Shown here piece after piece: positions 1-8,559 of a stretch of 64,000 bases of DNA. The notes beneath the pieces were generated by a model. The model was given only the letters and a program-made list of their open reading frames with translations, searched no databases and was not told where the DNA came from. The stretch is taken from assembly GCA_029268615.1 (NCBI GenBank), contig JAQWNM010000013.1, positions 89,438 through 153,437 of the forward strand, read 5' to 3'. Each line of letters opens with the position of its first letter. Position 1 is the first letter of the stretch. This DNA is from SAR86 cluster bacterium (GTDB taxonomy: Bacteria; Pseudomonadota; Gammaproteobacteria; Magnimaribacterales; Magnimaribacteraceae). Both the position numbers and the translations under genes were made by a program.

Positions 1-2
1 AA

Positions 3-677
3 TTCCATGAAGTTTGGAATGAATTTCATGCTGATGAGAATTTATGGGTTGGTATTATTACAGGTTCAGGTGAAAGAGCTTTTTCTGCTGGTAATGATCT
101 AAAATATCAGGCTGCCGGCGGTGGCATGGCAGCTATACCTGAAAGTGGATTTGCAGGATTAACTAGTCGTTTTAACTTGACGAAGCCAGTCATAGCTGCC
201 GTGAATGGAGTAGCTATGGGCGGCGGTATGGAAATTGCACTTGCTTGTGATTTAATAATTGCATCAGAAAATGCTAGATTTGCTTTACCGGAGCCTAAAG
301 TAGGTTTAGCTGCTCTTGCAGGAGGGATGCAAAGACTTCCAAGACAAATCGGAATGAAAAATGCAATGGGAATGATGTTAACTGGTAGACATGTAGAAGC
401 TGCTGAAGCCAAAGAATTAGGGATAGTAAATCAAGTTGTCCCTTTAGAACAATTGATAGTTACGGCAAATGATTGGGCTAAACAAATTGAAGCTTGCTCA
501 CCCATGTCTATAAGAGCTACTAAACAAGTGGCCTATGATAGCCTTTCTGAAGCGAGTTTAGAGAAATCTATGACTAGCCAATACCCAGCAGTAGCAGACT
601 TATTTAAAAGTGAAGATTTTATAGAAGGTCCTGTGGCTTTTGCTGAAAAAAGACCGCCTAATTGGAAAGGAAAATAA
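3..677 (+). CDS. Enoyl-CoA hydratase/isomerase, 5' truncated by the window edge
   Basis: Crotonase-fold enzyme expected to hydrate an enoyl-CoA in a beta-oxidation-like pathway. The reading frame is open from base 3, so the gene begins before the window; the first internal ATG at 126 is not the true start. Visible are the first oxyanion-hole segment GERAFSAGNDLK and the second, GGGMEIALACD. Both catalytic glutamates of the classical hydratases are present, one in GGGMEIA and one in FALPEPKVG, so real hydratase activity is likely. The C-terminus ends in the usual FxEKRPPNWKGK-type tail. A strong hairpin follows the stop codon. The substrate cannot be told from the sequence. Confidence 0.9.
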   Translation, partial: FHEVWNEFHADENLWVGIITGSGERAFSAGNDLKYQAAGGGMAAIPESGFAGLTSRFNLTKPVIAAVNGVAMGGGMEIALACDLIIASENARFALPEPKVGLAALAGGMQRLPRQIGMKNAMGMMLTGRHVEAAEAKELGIVNQVVPLEQLIVTANDWAKQIEACSPMSIRATKQVAYDSLSEASLEKSMTSQYPAVADLFKSEDFIEGPVAFAEKRPPNWKGK

Positions 678-683
678 CTCAAT

Positions 684-716
684 AAAAAAAGATGCACTAA
701 TAAAGCATCTTTTTTT
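684..716. terminator. Bidirectional hairpin terminator between convergent genes
   Basis: A perfect 12-bp stem pairs 684-695 (seven A then GATGC) with 705-716 (GCATC then seven T), around a 9-nt loop. It has an A-tract on one side and a T-tract on the other, so it can terminate in both directions. It lies between the convergent crotonase and DUF3604 genes, and the DUF3604 stop codon sits inside the stem. Confidence 0.85.
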
Positions 717-2964
717 ATAAATCATCATAGTCTATAAATATAGGTGAAGACCATGCTCTCTCTTCACCTCTAGATAGACAGTCATCTTCTTTGGGTGTAT
801 TTAAAACACTTCCACTGCAAATATTTACTTGAATACATTCACCTAAACTATTGTATTCACATCTTAAATTTCTTGAATTTATAATCATGTTTGATTCCTC
901 TACGGCTCTAACATAATAAACAGTGTCTCTTTTATCTTTGTCAAAATCTAGATCTGAAAAAGAAGCAATACATCCTAATTCTGATGGGTTACAGTCAATT
1001 ATCTTCCAAGGATCTTCTATTAACTTACCCTTACCAATTTCTATTTTCTCTCCTTCTAAGATCTGAGGCCTGATTCTTACAACCTCTAATCTAGTTATTT
1101 TATGCCTTATATTACTTGGGTTGTAGCATTCCCCTTTGCATAAGGACTCCAGCCTATCTGGATCTAGAGCATTTATAGAATAATCAGGACATCCAGGTTT
1201 TTGTTTAAAAGAACCCATAGCTCTTATTAAAAAACGTGGGATTTGATTCATTTTTATCTCAGAACCCATGGCGACTGGATCTCCAGAAGGAGAGTTAATC
1301 AGATCGAACCAAAGAAGTATTCTAGGTCCGCTTGTCGCGTAAACTTCTTTTCTTTTTATACCTCTCCAGATACTATCTCTTGTCCTTCCTTCTGAATGTA
1401 CGGCCATTAATCCTCCTGTTTGAAAAAAAGATGAAATTCTTTCAACTTCTATGAGGCCAGTACCCCTTGGCACATTATCTAAAGTATATAATTTTGTAGT
1501 CGACGAACTTACGGGAGGATCATTATCAGGAACTCCAAGAATATATGCTCCTATATCTGCTGGCCCGACTGCTTCTGTCATGCCTTTTCTAGCAAATTCT
1601 TTATATCCTGTTCCAGGTCTTGCTGTATGAGAATCACTTGAACCTATGAAACCAAACTTGAATCTATCTGTATATTCATCTTTATCAAAATTTCTTAAAG
1701 CCAGCATATATTGGGCAGAACCTTTTGGTCTGTAATTAAAAGATGGTAAGAAACAATCTTTACATTGGTTAGCATCTAACCATTCAGATGGCTTTTCTCC
1801 TGGTATAGTAAAATGCCCGCCTATGCCAGCATTCACATAATCTTGTCTAGCTTTTTTAACTCTTTGGGCACAAGTATTTGAAGGCAAATTTTCTGATAAG
1901 CAGCGCATTTGAATAATCTCACCGGCTCGCCAACAGCCTGGTAAATAATCTGAAGTTTTATTTGGACAAGTTTTTTTGCCTGATGCACTTATATTAAAAT
2001 GATTCCAGTTTCTAAATTCTTCTGAATTTCCATGGCCGGAATAAACCTCTACTAAAATCTGCATAAAAGGATCTTGTTGATCATCGTTTAACTGAGATTT
2101 CCAATCTGAATCTTCAGGAGTATAATTACCCCAAGTTGTCCCGTGGGGTATTACAATGGCTTCGTGACCCCAATCATTAAGCTTATCAAAAAGTTCTCCA
2201 GGCGATGAAGCTGTTTCCTTGCAATTTAATGGCAATTCTCTAACTGCTATATCTTTAGAACATCTTGGACCATTTCTTTCTTTTATAAAACGCATTAAAT
2301 CATGAACTCTCGTATCAAAGGGCCTGGTTGCTGATAAAATAGTTTTACCAACTTTATCCATTTCTAAGAGTCCTGGTAAACCTTCAGAACCAATTGGTCG
2401 ACTAGGGATATTTTCATCCTCTAAGTCCTTAAAAATTACATTCTTGTGTCCATAATGTGGTAAATCATATCCACCCACATTACTCCATTCCCAGCCTAAA
2501 AAAGCAACTACATCTGGCACTCCTGACATTTCTGCTACTTTATTACAAGTCCTCACACTACTTATAATTTCATTCCAAGCATTGGTATTAAGATCTTCTG
2601 CATGATCAGTATTTGCCCAAAAATCTATAGAAGAACAAAATCTTGCAAAATCACATGCATCAGCTGGAGGATGCGTACCTTCACCAGATAGCATAGGTAG
2701 ACTCATTAAAAAAGCATCGCCAGAGTAAGTGGTATGTACGTGAAAATCTCCAAATAAGATTTGCTTATTACTACTCAAGTTTAATTCTTGTGAAGCTTGT
2801 ATTTGATTAATAGTTTTACTTTCTGTAAAGAAAGAAGGTAAATTAACTTCAGTTATTACCCCAGAAGATTCATATTTTCCTAGTATTCCATTTGATATTA
2901 AAAAAATATAAACAAAAAAAATTGATATGCATAGCCCAAAGGTAAGTAAAACTTTTTTTATCAT
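715..2964 (-). CDS. DUF3604 family protein, membrane-anchored
   Basis: A 749-residue DUF3604 protein, a family with a PHP-like metal-dependent hydrolase fold and no settled function. Residues 1-27 form one hydrophobic segment with no lipobox, so it is probably anchored in the inner membrane and faces the periplasm. Likely metal-binding segments are GDFHVHTTYSGDAF near residue 72, NTDHAED, a mid-protein IPHGTTWGNY, and GSSDSHTARPG in the C-terminal half. It has many cysteines, suggesting disulfides in the periplasm. It is a monocistronic gene, divergent from the SDR operon. A second DUF3604 protein is encoded at 31692-33848, there as a lipoprotein in an operon. The family call is secure; the substrate is unknown. 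Confidence 0.85.
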   Translation of the reverse strand: MIKKVLLTFGLCISIFFVYIFLISNGILGKYESSGVITEVNLPSFFTESKTINQIQASQELNLSSNKQILFGDFHVHTTYSGDAFLMSLPMLSGEGTHPPADACDFARFCSSIDFWANTDHAEDLNTNAWNEIISSVRTCNKVAEMSGVPDVVAFLGWEWSNVGGYDLPHYGHKNVIFKDLEDENIPSRPIGSEGLPGLLEMDKVGKTILSATRPFDTRVHDLMRFIKERNGPRCSKDIAVRELPLNCKETASSPGELFDKLNDWGHEAIVIPHGTTWGNYTPEDSDWKSQLNDDQQDPFMQILVEVYSGHGNSEEFRNWNHFNISASGKKTCPNKTSDYLPGCWRAGEIIQMRCLSENLPSNTCAQRVKKARQDYVNAGIGGHFTIPGEKPSEWLDANQCKDCFLPSFNYRPKGSAQYMLALRNFDKDEYTDRFKFGFIGSSDSHTARPGTGYKEFARKGMTEAVGPADIGAYILGVPDNDPPVSSSTTKLYTLDNVPRGTGLIEVERISSFFQTGGLMAVHSEGRTRDSIWRGIKRKEVYATSGPRILLWFDLINSPSGDPVAMGSEIKMNQIPRFLIRAMGSFKQKPGCPDYSINALDPDRLESLCKGECYNPSNIRHKITRLEVVRIRPQILEGEKIEIGKGKLIEDPWKIIDCNPSELGCIASFSDLDFDKDKRDTVYYVRAVEESNMIINSRNLRCEYNSLGECIQVNICSGSVLNTPKEDDCLSRGEERAWSSPIFIDYDDL

Positions 2965-3053
2965 AGAATTATAAAAATATCATATCAAAGTAAGTCTGTT
3001 GATGTTTGTAATTATATCGGTAGACTTATTTTTACTAAAAAGGAGATTTTAAA

Positions 3054-3818
3054 ATGTTTGATTTATCAGGTAAGACAGCAATTATAACTGGATCCTCTAA
3101 AGGAATTGGAAGATCTATTGCTTTTGCTATGGCCGAACAAGGAGCTCAAGTAGTTGTCTCGAGTAGAAAAGCTGATGCTTGTAAAATAGTTGCAGATGAA
3201 ATAAATGAAAAATACAAAGAAGAAAAAGGAGGAGCAATTGTAATTCCTTGTAATATATCTGACACTGCTGCGTTACAAATGCTAGTTGATGAAACAAAAG
3301 CTAAACTTGGAAAAATAGATATCCTAGTTTGTAATGCTGCAACAAACCCACACTTTGGGTCTATCAAGGATATACCTGAAGAAGCTATAGATAAAGTTAT
3401 GGATAATAATATAAAATCCAATATCTTACTTTGTCAGATGGTAATTCCAGAGATGGTTGAACGAAAAGAAGGAAGTATTACTATGATTTCTTCCATTGGA
3501 GGTATTAAAGCTAGTACTGTTATAGGAGCATATAATGTCACTAAGGCTGCAGATATAATGCTTGTAAAAAACTTAGCTGCTGAGTTTGGCCAACACAATG
3601 TGAGAACAAATGCTATTGCCCCAGGCCTTTTTAGAACTGATTTTGCTAAAGCTCTTTGGGAAAATCCAGATATCTTAAAAGCCTCAACTGCTAGATGTCC
3701 CATGAAGCGGATAGGAGAACCAGATGAAATAGCAGGGGCAGCTGTTTTTCTAGCCTCTAAAGCGGCAAGTTTTGTAAATGGTCACACGTTAGTTGTCGAT
3801 GGGGGGAGCATAATATAA
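3054..3818 (+). CDS. Short-chain dehydrogenase/reductase
   Basis: A 254-residue classical SDR using NAD(P)(H) to oxidise an alcohol or reduce a ketone. The cofactor motif TGSSKGIG is at residues 12-19, NAA at 94-96, the catalytic serine at about 146, and the YxxxK pair is Y160 and K164. The C-terminal VVDGG is typical. An AAGGAG-like ribosome site lies just before ATG 3054. It is first of a five-gene plus-strand operon (SDR, crotonase, acyl-CoA synthetase, SDR, unknown), so it probably acts on a CoA-linked or free intermediate in the same route. It most resembles the DHRS4-like branch; the substrate is not known. Confidence 0.88.
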   Translation: MFDLSGKTAIITGSSKGIGRSIAFAMAEQGAQVVVSSRKADACKIVADEINEKYKEEKGGAIVIPCNISDTAALQMLVDETKAKLGKIDILVCNAATNPHFGSIKDIPEEAIDKVMDNNIKSNILLCQMVIPEMVERKEGSITMISSIGGIKASTVIGAYNVTKAADIMLVKNLAAEFGQHNVRTNAIAPGLFRTDFAKALWENPDILKASTARCPMKRIGEPDEIAGAAVFLASKAASFVNGHTLVVDGGSII

Positions 3819-3833
3819 TGGGGAGTTTAGGAT

Positions 3834-4652
3834 ATGAGTGATGAAGTAATTTTATATGAAGTTTCTGAAGGTATTGCAAAAGTAACCTTAAATAGGCCTG
3901 ATAGGTTAAATGCAGTAACTCAGGAGATGACAGGGAAATTAAAACAAAGTCTAGATGATGCATGTAAAGATCCAATGGTTAAAGTTATTATCCTAACGGG
4001 AGCAGGAAGAGGATTTTGTGCTGGTGCAGATATGCAAGGTTTATCTGATGTAACTAAAGGTGGGAGTAGGACTACTTTCACTCCCGAGGAAAGAGACTAC
4101 GAATCCAACGGGTTGTCTAATTGGGAAGGTACTTATAATTATTTTCCTTCACTTCCCAAGCCAATCATTGCAGCAATAAATGGACCAGCTGCTGGCGTAG
4201 GTTTTGTGATGTCCCTTTTCTGTGATATTAGATTTGCTAAAAAAAGTGCAGTCTTCTCGAGTGCTTTTGCTAAACGTGGATTAATTGCTGAATATGGCTC
4301 CGCTTGGATACTGCCTAGATTGGTAGGTCTAGCTCATGCTAATGATATATTGTTTTCATCCAGAAAGTTTGATGCCATTGAAGCTGAAAGGATGGGTCTA
4401 GTGAACAGAGCAATTAATGATGAGTTATTTGAAGAGGAAGTTTTACAATATGCTAAAGATCTTTCTAAATTAGTATCTCCTAGATCCCTTAGGGTTATGA
4501 AAACACAAATATATAGCTCTCAAACAGAAGATATTGAAGTGAGTCTTGCGAGTGCTGTAGAAGAAATGAGACTGAGCTTTGACAGCGATGATTTCAAAGA
4601 AGGCGTTGCTCATTACATTGAAAAAAGAGATCCTAAATTCACTGGAAAATAA
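3834..4652 (+). CDS. Crotonase-family protein lacking both hydratase glutamates
   Basis: A 272-residue crotonase-fold protein in the operon begun at 3054, 15 bases after the SDR. The oxyanion-hole segments GRGFCAGADM (59-68) and GPAAGVGFVMSLFCD (117-131) are clear. The two glutamates that catalyse hydration in classical enoyl-CoA hydratases are replaced, by V125 and F145 in my alignment by eye. An acidic residue is present at E153 in GLIAEYGSAWILPRLVG, the place where isomerases and PaaG-like enzymes often carry an Asp or Glu. It is therefore more likely an isomerase, hydrolase or other crotonase chemistry than a standard hydratase. The family is certain; the reaction is inferred. Confidence 0.85.
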   Translation: MSDEVILYEVSEGIAKVTLNRPDRLNAVTQEMTGKLKQSLDDACKDPMVKVIILTGAGRGFCAGADMQGLSDVTKGGSRTTFTPEERDYESNGLSNWEGTYNYFPSLPKPIIAAINGPAAGVGFVMSLFCDIRFAKKSAVFSSAFAKRGLIAEYGSAWILPRLVGLAHANDILFSSRKFDAIEAERMGLVNRAINDELFEEEVLQYAKDLSKLVSPRSLRVMKTQIYSSQTEDIEVSLASAVEEMRLSFDSDDFKEGVAHYIEKRDPKFTGK

Positions 4653-4654
4653 AT

Positions 4655-6358
4655 ATGCCTGATTTAAATAAACCTCAAGTTAGAGAAGAATTGGTAAAAG
4701 AAATGACCAGTGAAGGTCTATTTCAACTAGAAAAAGTAAACATAAGGAATAATGAATATTTTGTTTATGCTAATGCTCCAAAAACTTTAAGAGAATATTT
4801 TGATTTTGGATTAGTACATGGAGAATGGGAATTCTTAATATATCAAAATGAAAGATATACCTTTAATGAAATTTATAAACTTTCAGCTGGAATGGCTCAT
4901 AAGCTTTCTAAAGATTTTGGAGTAAAAAAAGGAGATAGTGTTGCCTTTTCAATGCGCAATTACCCTGAATGGATTATCACTTATATAGCTGCGACCTGCA
5001 TAGGAGCGATAGCTGTTCCTTTGAATTCCTGGTGGAAAAGAGATGAACTTGAGTATGGGATTACTCACAGTGAATCAAAAATATTTATTGGAGACAAAGA
5101 GCGTCTAAAAGAAATAGAAGGGCTAATTCCGGAAGTATCTAGAATCGCAGTAAGGACCGAAGGGTATTTGCCTGATAATTCTTTAGCTTTTGAAAATATT
5201 ATAAAACCAGAAGATTCTTTTCCAGAAGTGGAGATTGAACCTGAGGATAATGCGAGCATTATGTATACTTCAGGAAGCACAGGCTATCCAAAAGGAGTTC
5301 TTTCCTCTCATAGAAGTATCATCATGGCTCCTGTTACTTGGATAATGTTAGGAATGTTGGCATCAAAAGTAGATGCTGGGGCTGGCCCTTCAATGCCAGA
5401 AAATCCATCTACTTTAGCTGCCGTTCCTCTTTTTCATGTTACAGGTTCACACTCTATTTTCTTGATGTCTCTATTGATTAAGCGAAAAATAGTCTTAATG
5501 TACAAATGGGATCCGGTTAGTGCTCTAGATATTATAGAAAAAGAAAAAATTACAATGTTTAATGGTGTACCAACAATGACTCATGAAATTCTTCAAGCTT
5601 CTAAATTATATCCAGAAAAAGATCTTTCAAGTCTAAAAGATTTAGGTGCAGGAGGAGCTCCTAGACCTCCTGAACAACTAGCACAGCATAAGAAAGAATT
5701 TCCTGACAAAAATGCTCTAATTGGATATGGGTTAACCGAAACTAATGCTGGAGGAACTAATGCCGGCGGTCAATTTCTTCTTAACAAACCTTCTACTGCT
5801 GGATTTCCAATGCCTCTAATAACAGAAATTAGAATTGTAGACGAGCAAAATAATGTTCTTAATGCTGAAGAGGAAGGAGAGATTGAAATAAAAACAGCAT
5901 CTAACTTTACTTGTTACTGGAAAAATAAAGAAGCAACAGATGAAGTCTTAAGCAAGGAAGGTTGGTTTAAATCTGGTGACATAGGATATCTTGATGATGA
6001 AGGATTTCTTTTTATAAAAGACAGAAAAAAAGATATCGTAATTCGTGGCGGAGAAAATATAGCCTGTTTAGAGGTAGAGGCAGTCATGCATGAAAATGCC
6101 TATGTTAGAGAAGTATCTGTTTTTGGTGTTCCAGATGACAGATTAGGAGAAAAGTTAGTAGCTAGGGTCACGGTAAGTGATCTTGAAAAGATAAATGAAT
6201 TAGACTTGCAAAATTTCTTACAGGGTAAAATTGCATCTTTTAAAGTACCAGAGATTATATGGCTACAAATAGATTCTTTACCTAAGATCGCATCAGGTAA
6301 AACTGCAAAAAAAGAAATGAGGGAAGATGCAATAATAGAACTAGGTTTAAGTAAATAA
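4655..6358 (+). CDS. Acyl-CoA synthetase (AMP-forming)
   Basis: A 567-residue ANL-superfamily ligase that activates a carboxylic acid with ATP and CoA. The P-loop-like TSGSTGYPKG is at about 205-214, followed by GYGLTETNAGG, the SGDIGYLDDEGFL and DRKKDIVIRGGENI hinge region, and the catalytic lysine in LPKIASGKTAKK near residue 549. It starts two bases after the crotonase stop. Its place among an SDR, crotonase and second SDR suggests it primes the substrate of this operon. Length and motifs match FadD-like or cyclohexanecarboxylate-CoA ligase-like enzymes; the acid cannot be named from sequence. Confidence 0.92.
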   Translation: MPDLNKPQVREELVKEMTSEGLFQLEKVNIRNNEYFVYANAPKTLREYFDFGLVHGEWEFLIYQNERYTFNEIYKLSAGMAHKLSKDFGVKKGDSVAFSMRNYPEWIITYIAATCIGAIAVPLNSWWKRDELEYGITHSESKIFIGDKERLKEIEGLIPEVSRIAVRTEGYLPDNSLAFENIIKPEDSFPEVEIEPEDNASIMYTSGSTGYPKGVLSSHRSIIMAPVTWIMLGMLASKVDAGAGPSMPENPSTLAAVPLFHVTGSHSIFLMSLLIKRKIVLMYKWDPVSALDIIEKEKITMFNGVPTMTHEILQASKLYPEKDLSSLKDLGAGGAPRPPEQLAQHKKEFPDKNALIGYGLTETNAGGTNAGGQFLLNKPSTAGFPMPLITEIRIVDEQNNVLNAEEEGEIEIKTASNFTCYWKNKEATDEVLSKEGWFKSGDIGYLDDEGFLFIKDRKKDIVIRGGENIACLEVEAVMHENAYVREVSVFGVPDDRLGEKLVARVTVSDLEKINELDLQNFLQGKIASFKVPEIIWLQIDSLPKIASGKTAKKEMREDAIIELGLSK

Positions 6359-6362
6359 GATT

Positions 6363-7139
6363 ATGCAAATCAAAGGAAAACGAGTTGTTGTGACAGGAGC
6401 TGCTAGCGGTATAGGTAAAGCTTTATGCGAAACTTTTAAAGAAGCAGGAGTAAATGAGATTATATCTGTAGATCTAAACAAAGATGTTGAAGAAACAAGT
6501 AATATTGTAGGAGGAATCTCTATAATTGCAGATGTCAGCAAAGAATCTGATATTTTAAATATTATTGATGCATCTCAGGACTACTGCGGAGGAATAGATA
6601 TATTTTGTTCCAATGCCGGCATCATGGGAACTCCAGGTTTTTTTGAAGCTGAGATTGATGATTGGCAAAATATATGGGAAGTAAATGTTTTATCCCATAT
6701 ATTAGCTGCCAAGCATGTGTTGCCACAAATGCTAGATAGGGGCGAAGGATATCTAATGAATACTGCTTCAGCTGCAGGCCTGCTTACTCAAATAGGTGCA
6801 GCAGGATATAGTGTAACTAAAGCTTCTGCAGTTAGTTTTGCTCAGTGGATAAAAATTACTTATGGCTCTAAAGGTATAGGTGTATCTTGTTTGTGCCCTC
6901 AAGCTGTGAGAACAGCTATGACAGGAGGAGGTCCTGGCGTGGCTGGAGTAGATGGCATGATGGAACCTAAAGAAGTTGCATTATGTGTTATGGATTCTAT
7001 AGAAAATGAACGATTCTTAGTCACCCCCCATAAAGAGGTACTTGAATACATAAAAAGAAAAGGTGCTGATCCTGATAGATGGATTAAAGGAATGCAGAGA
7101 TTACAAGAAAGATTTGAAGACTGGACGCCAGACAATTAG
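6363..7139 (+). CDS. Short-chain dehydrogenase/reductase
   Basis: A 258-residue classical SDR, fourth gene of the 3054-7868 operon and four bases after the acyl-CoA synthetase. TGAASGIG is at 11-18, SNAG at 83-86, the catalytic serine near 136, and Y149 with K153 form YxxxK. The C-terminal third departs from the usual VDGG ending and carries a lysine-rich tail (YIKRKGADPDRWIKG), as in many SDRs of lipid and steroid catabolism. It probably oxidises a hydroxy intermediate made by the other enzymes of the operon. The substrate is unresolved. Confidence 0.88.
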   Translation: MQIKGKRVVVTGAASGIGKALCETFKEAGVNEIISVDLNKDVEETSNIVGGISIIADVSKESDILNIIDASQDYCGGIDIFCSNAGIMGTPGFFEAEIDDWQNIWEVNVLSHILAAKHVLPQMLDRGEGYLMNTASAAGLLTQIGAAGYSVTKASAVSFAQWIKITYGSKGIGVSCLCPQAVRTAMTGGGPGVAGVDGMMEPKEVALCVMDSIENERFLVTPHKEVLEYIKRKGADPDRWIKGMQRLQERFEDWTPDN

Positions 7140-7142
7140 TCA

Positions 7143-7868
7143 ATGCCCATTAAAGATTGGTTTAAAAAAAATAAGCTTAGCAATAATTCAATTTACTCTT
7201 TGGGAGAAGAATTAGCGGAAAATTTTTTAGAGAAAAATTTACAAAACTTTTCAAAGCATGTTGATGAACAAACACTTAAAGTAATCTGGCTTCAAATGGA
7301 AGAAATGATAACTTCTATTGCTTCCCAAGAAGACTCTCTTGCTCAAATTTCTGCGCTAAGGAGACATATTAGTGAGACAACAAATATCAGAGCCGAACAT
7401 GAGATACTTCTTTTAAATAAAAATAATGATTCTAATAATTGGATCAATGAAGAAGGTATTTCAGGAGAATTATACGAACACCTTAAGCAAATATGTATAA
7501 CAAATAGATTGTTAGGTGAATCCTTTGAAGAAAATAATTCATCTGAGCAAGTATCATCATTAGTCAGCCTTGGGATGTATACAGCTTCCTGGTACAATGA
7601 AGTTTTGAACGGCCTAAGAACCCCTTTGAAAGACTATGAAGTCACAAATGATTGGTACAACTCCTTCTTATGCTCACGCCTGATAGTTCAAGAAGATAGC
7701 TACAGAAAGAGCATCAACATCAATCCCTTGATAAAAGAAAAAAAAATAATTGATGCTTACAGCTCATTCAATAAATATGTTTTAGACTGTCATTCAGATC
7801 CATTTCATGCATGGAAATTGGAATACTCAGAACTTATAAGTAGCGGTCATATAAGTTTACCTAAATAA
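7143..7868 (+). CDS. Uncharacterised protein, last gene of catabolic operon
   Basis: A 241-residue soluble protein that I do not recognise. It has no signal peptide or membrane segment, is rich in Asn, Glu and Lys, and looks mostly helical, with LGEELAENFLEKNLQNF at the start and a GxYTASWYNEVLNGL segment after the middle. It starts three bases after the preceding SDR stop, so it is almost certainly co-transcribed with the catabolic genes. A partial resemblance to all-helical TetR ligand-binding domains is possible, but no DNA-binding helix-turn-helix is seen. The role is unknown. Confidence 0.7.
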   Translation: MPIKDWFKKNKLSNNSIYSLGEELAENFLEKNLQNFSKHVDEQTLKVIWLQMEEMITSIASQEDSLAQISALRRHISETTNIRAEHEILLLNKNNDSNNWINEEGISGELYEHLKQICITNRLLGESFEENNSSEQVSSLVSLGMYTASWYNEVLNGLRTPLKDYEVTNDWYNSFLCSRLIVQEDSYRKSININPLIKEKKIIDAYSSFNKYVLDCHSDPFHAWKLEYSELISSGHISLPK

Positions 7869-7879
7869 AAAGGACAAAA

Positions 7880-7910
7880 ATTCTATAAAGTTTTTAACTT
7901 TAAAAAGAAT
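7880..7910. terminator. Bidirectional hairpin between convergent operons
   Basis: TAAAGTT (7886-7892) pairs with AACTTTA (7896-7902) around a TTT loop. Outer arms ATTCT (7880-7884) and AGAAT (7906-7910) extend it. It lies between the convergent stops at 7868 and 7920. The stem is AT-rich, so it is a weaker terminator than the one at 684-716. Confidence 0.5.
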
Positions 7911-7919
7911 GAATAAGGA

Positions 7920-8558
7920 TCAAGCATCTAAGGATAGTCTCTCTTTTATTTCAATAGCCTTTTGTCCATATAAATCCAAAGTATATTCTAGATGCTTATA
8001 AACTGTTATCTCAACTTCTAATCTATCTTTACCTCTATAAACTTCATCTATGCCTCCAAGAATAGCCCAAATCATCACACGATATTTAGTATCAAAATAT
8101 CTTAAATAGTCACCATAAACCATGTTATTTTTTTGAATGATATCTCCAACGTCTCTATAAACATGCTCTGCATTAGCATTTGATATGACATCTACTAAAT
8201 GTGATGGATTAGTTAAAAGCCACGGAGTAGCTGGATTATCTATAAGATTCCGAAACATTACCTGGAAGCTTTTCATGATTACATAAAGCTTATCTTCTTC
8301 ATCTTTAAAATAATCACGTAATTGAATACTTAGTTCTGATACCGAACCTTCAAGAGCCGCTATAAATATATCTTCAGGCGACTTAAAATAATGGTAAAAA
8401 GTACCATAACCAACATTAGCATCTTCCGCTAATTTACTAACTGTCATACCTTCCCTGCCATGAGTATTTAAGTGTTCTATAGCTGCATTTACCAATTTAT
8501 CTCTTGTTGATAAAGGCTTCAATTTAATTACTTTTTTATTTATTTTTTTTATAGTCAT
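7920..8558 (-). CDS. TetR family transcriptional regulator
   Basis: A 212-residue TetR-type repressor. The N-terminal domain shows TRDKLVNAAIEHL, the helix-turn-helix MTVSKLAEDANVGYGTFYHYF at about 38-58, then a helical ligand domain. I chose ATG 8558, one base after the upstream stop, because a GGGGG ribosome site sits at the right distance; an upstream TTG (8582) would overlap the previous gene and has no such site. It is last in the operon FAH hydrolase, ring-cleavage dioxygenase, TetR, so it likely represses that operon. The candidate operator is the paired TTGTnACAA at 10478-10497. The effector is probably a ring-cleavage substrate or product (inference). Confidence 0.9.
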   Translation of the reverse strand: MTIKKINKKVIKLKPLSTRDKLVNAAIEHLNTHGREGMTVSKLAEDANVGYGTFYHYFKSPEDIFIAALEGSVSELSIQLRDYFKDEEDKLYVIMKSFQVMFRNLIDNPATPWLLTNPSHLVDVISNANAEHVYRDVGDIIQKNNMVYGDYLRYFDTKYRVMIWAILGGIDEVYRGKDRLEVEITVYKHLEYTLDLYGQKAIEIKERLSLDA

Positions 8559-8559
8559 G

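Noticed and set aside
126..677. Internal ATG at 126 as the start of the first crotonase
   Set aside because: The frame is open back to base 3 and encodes the conserved oxyanion-hole segment GERAFSAGNDLK, so the gene begins outside the window.
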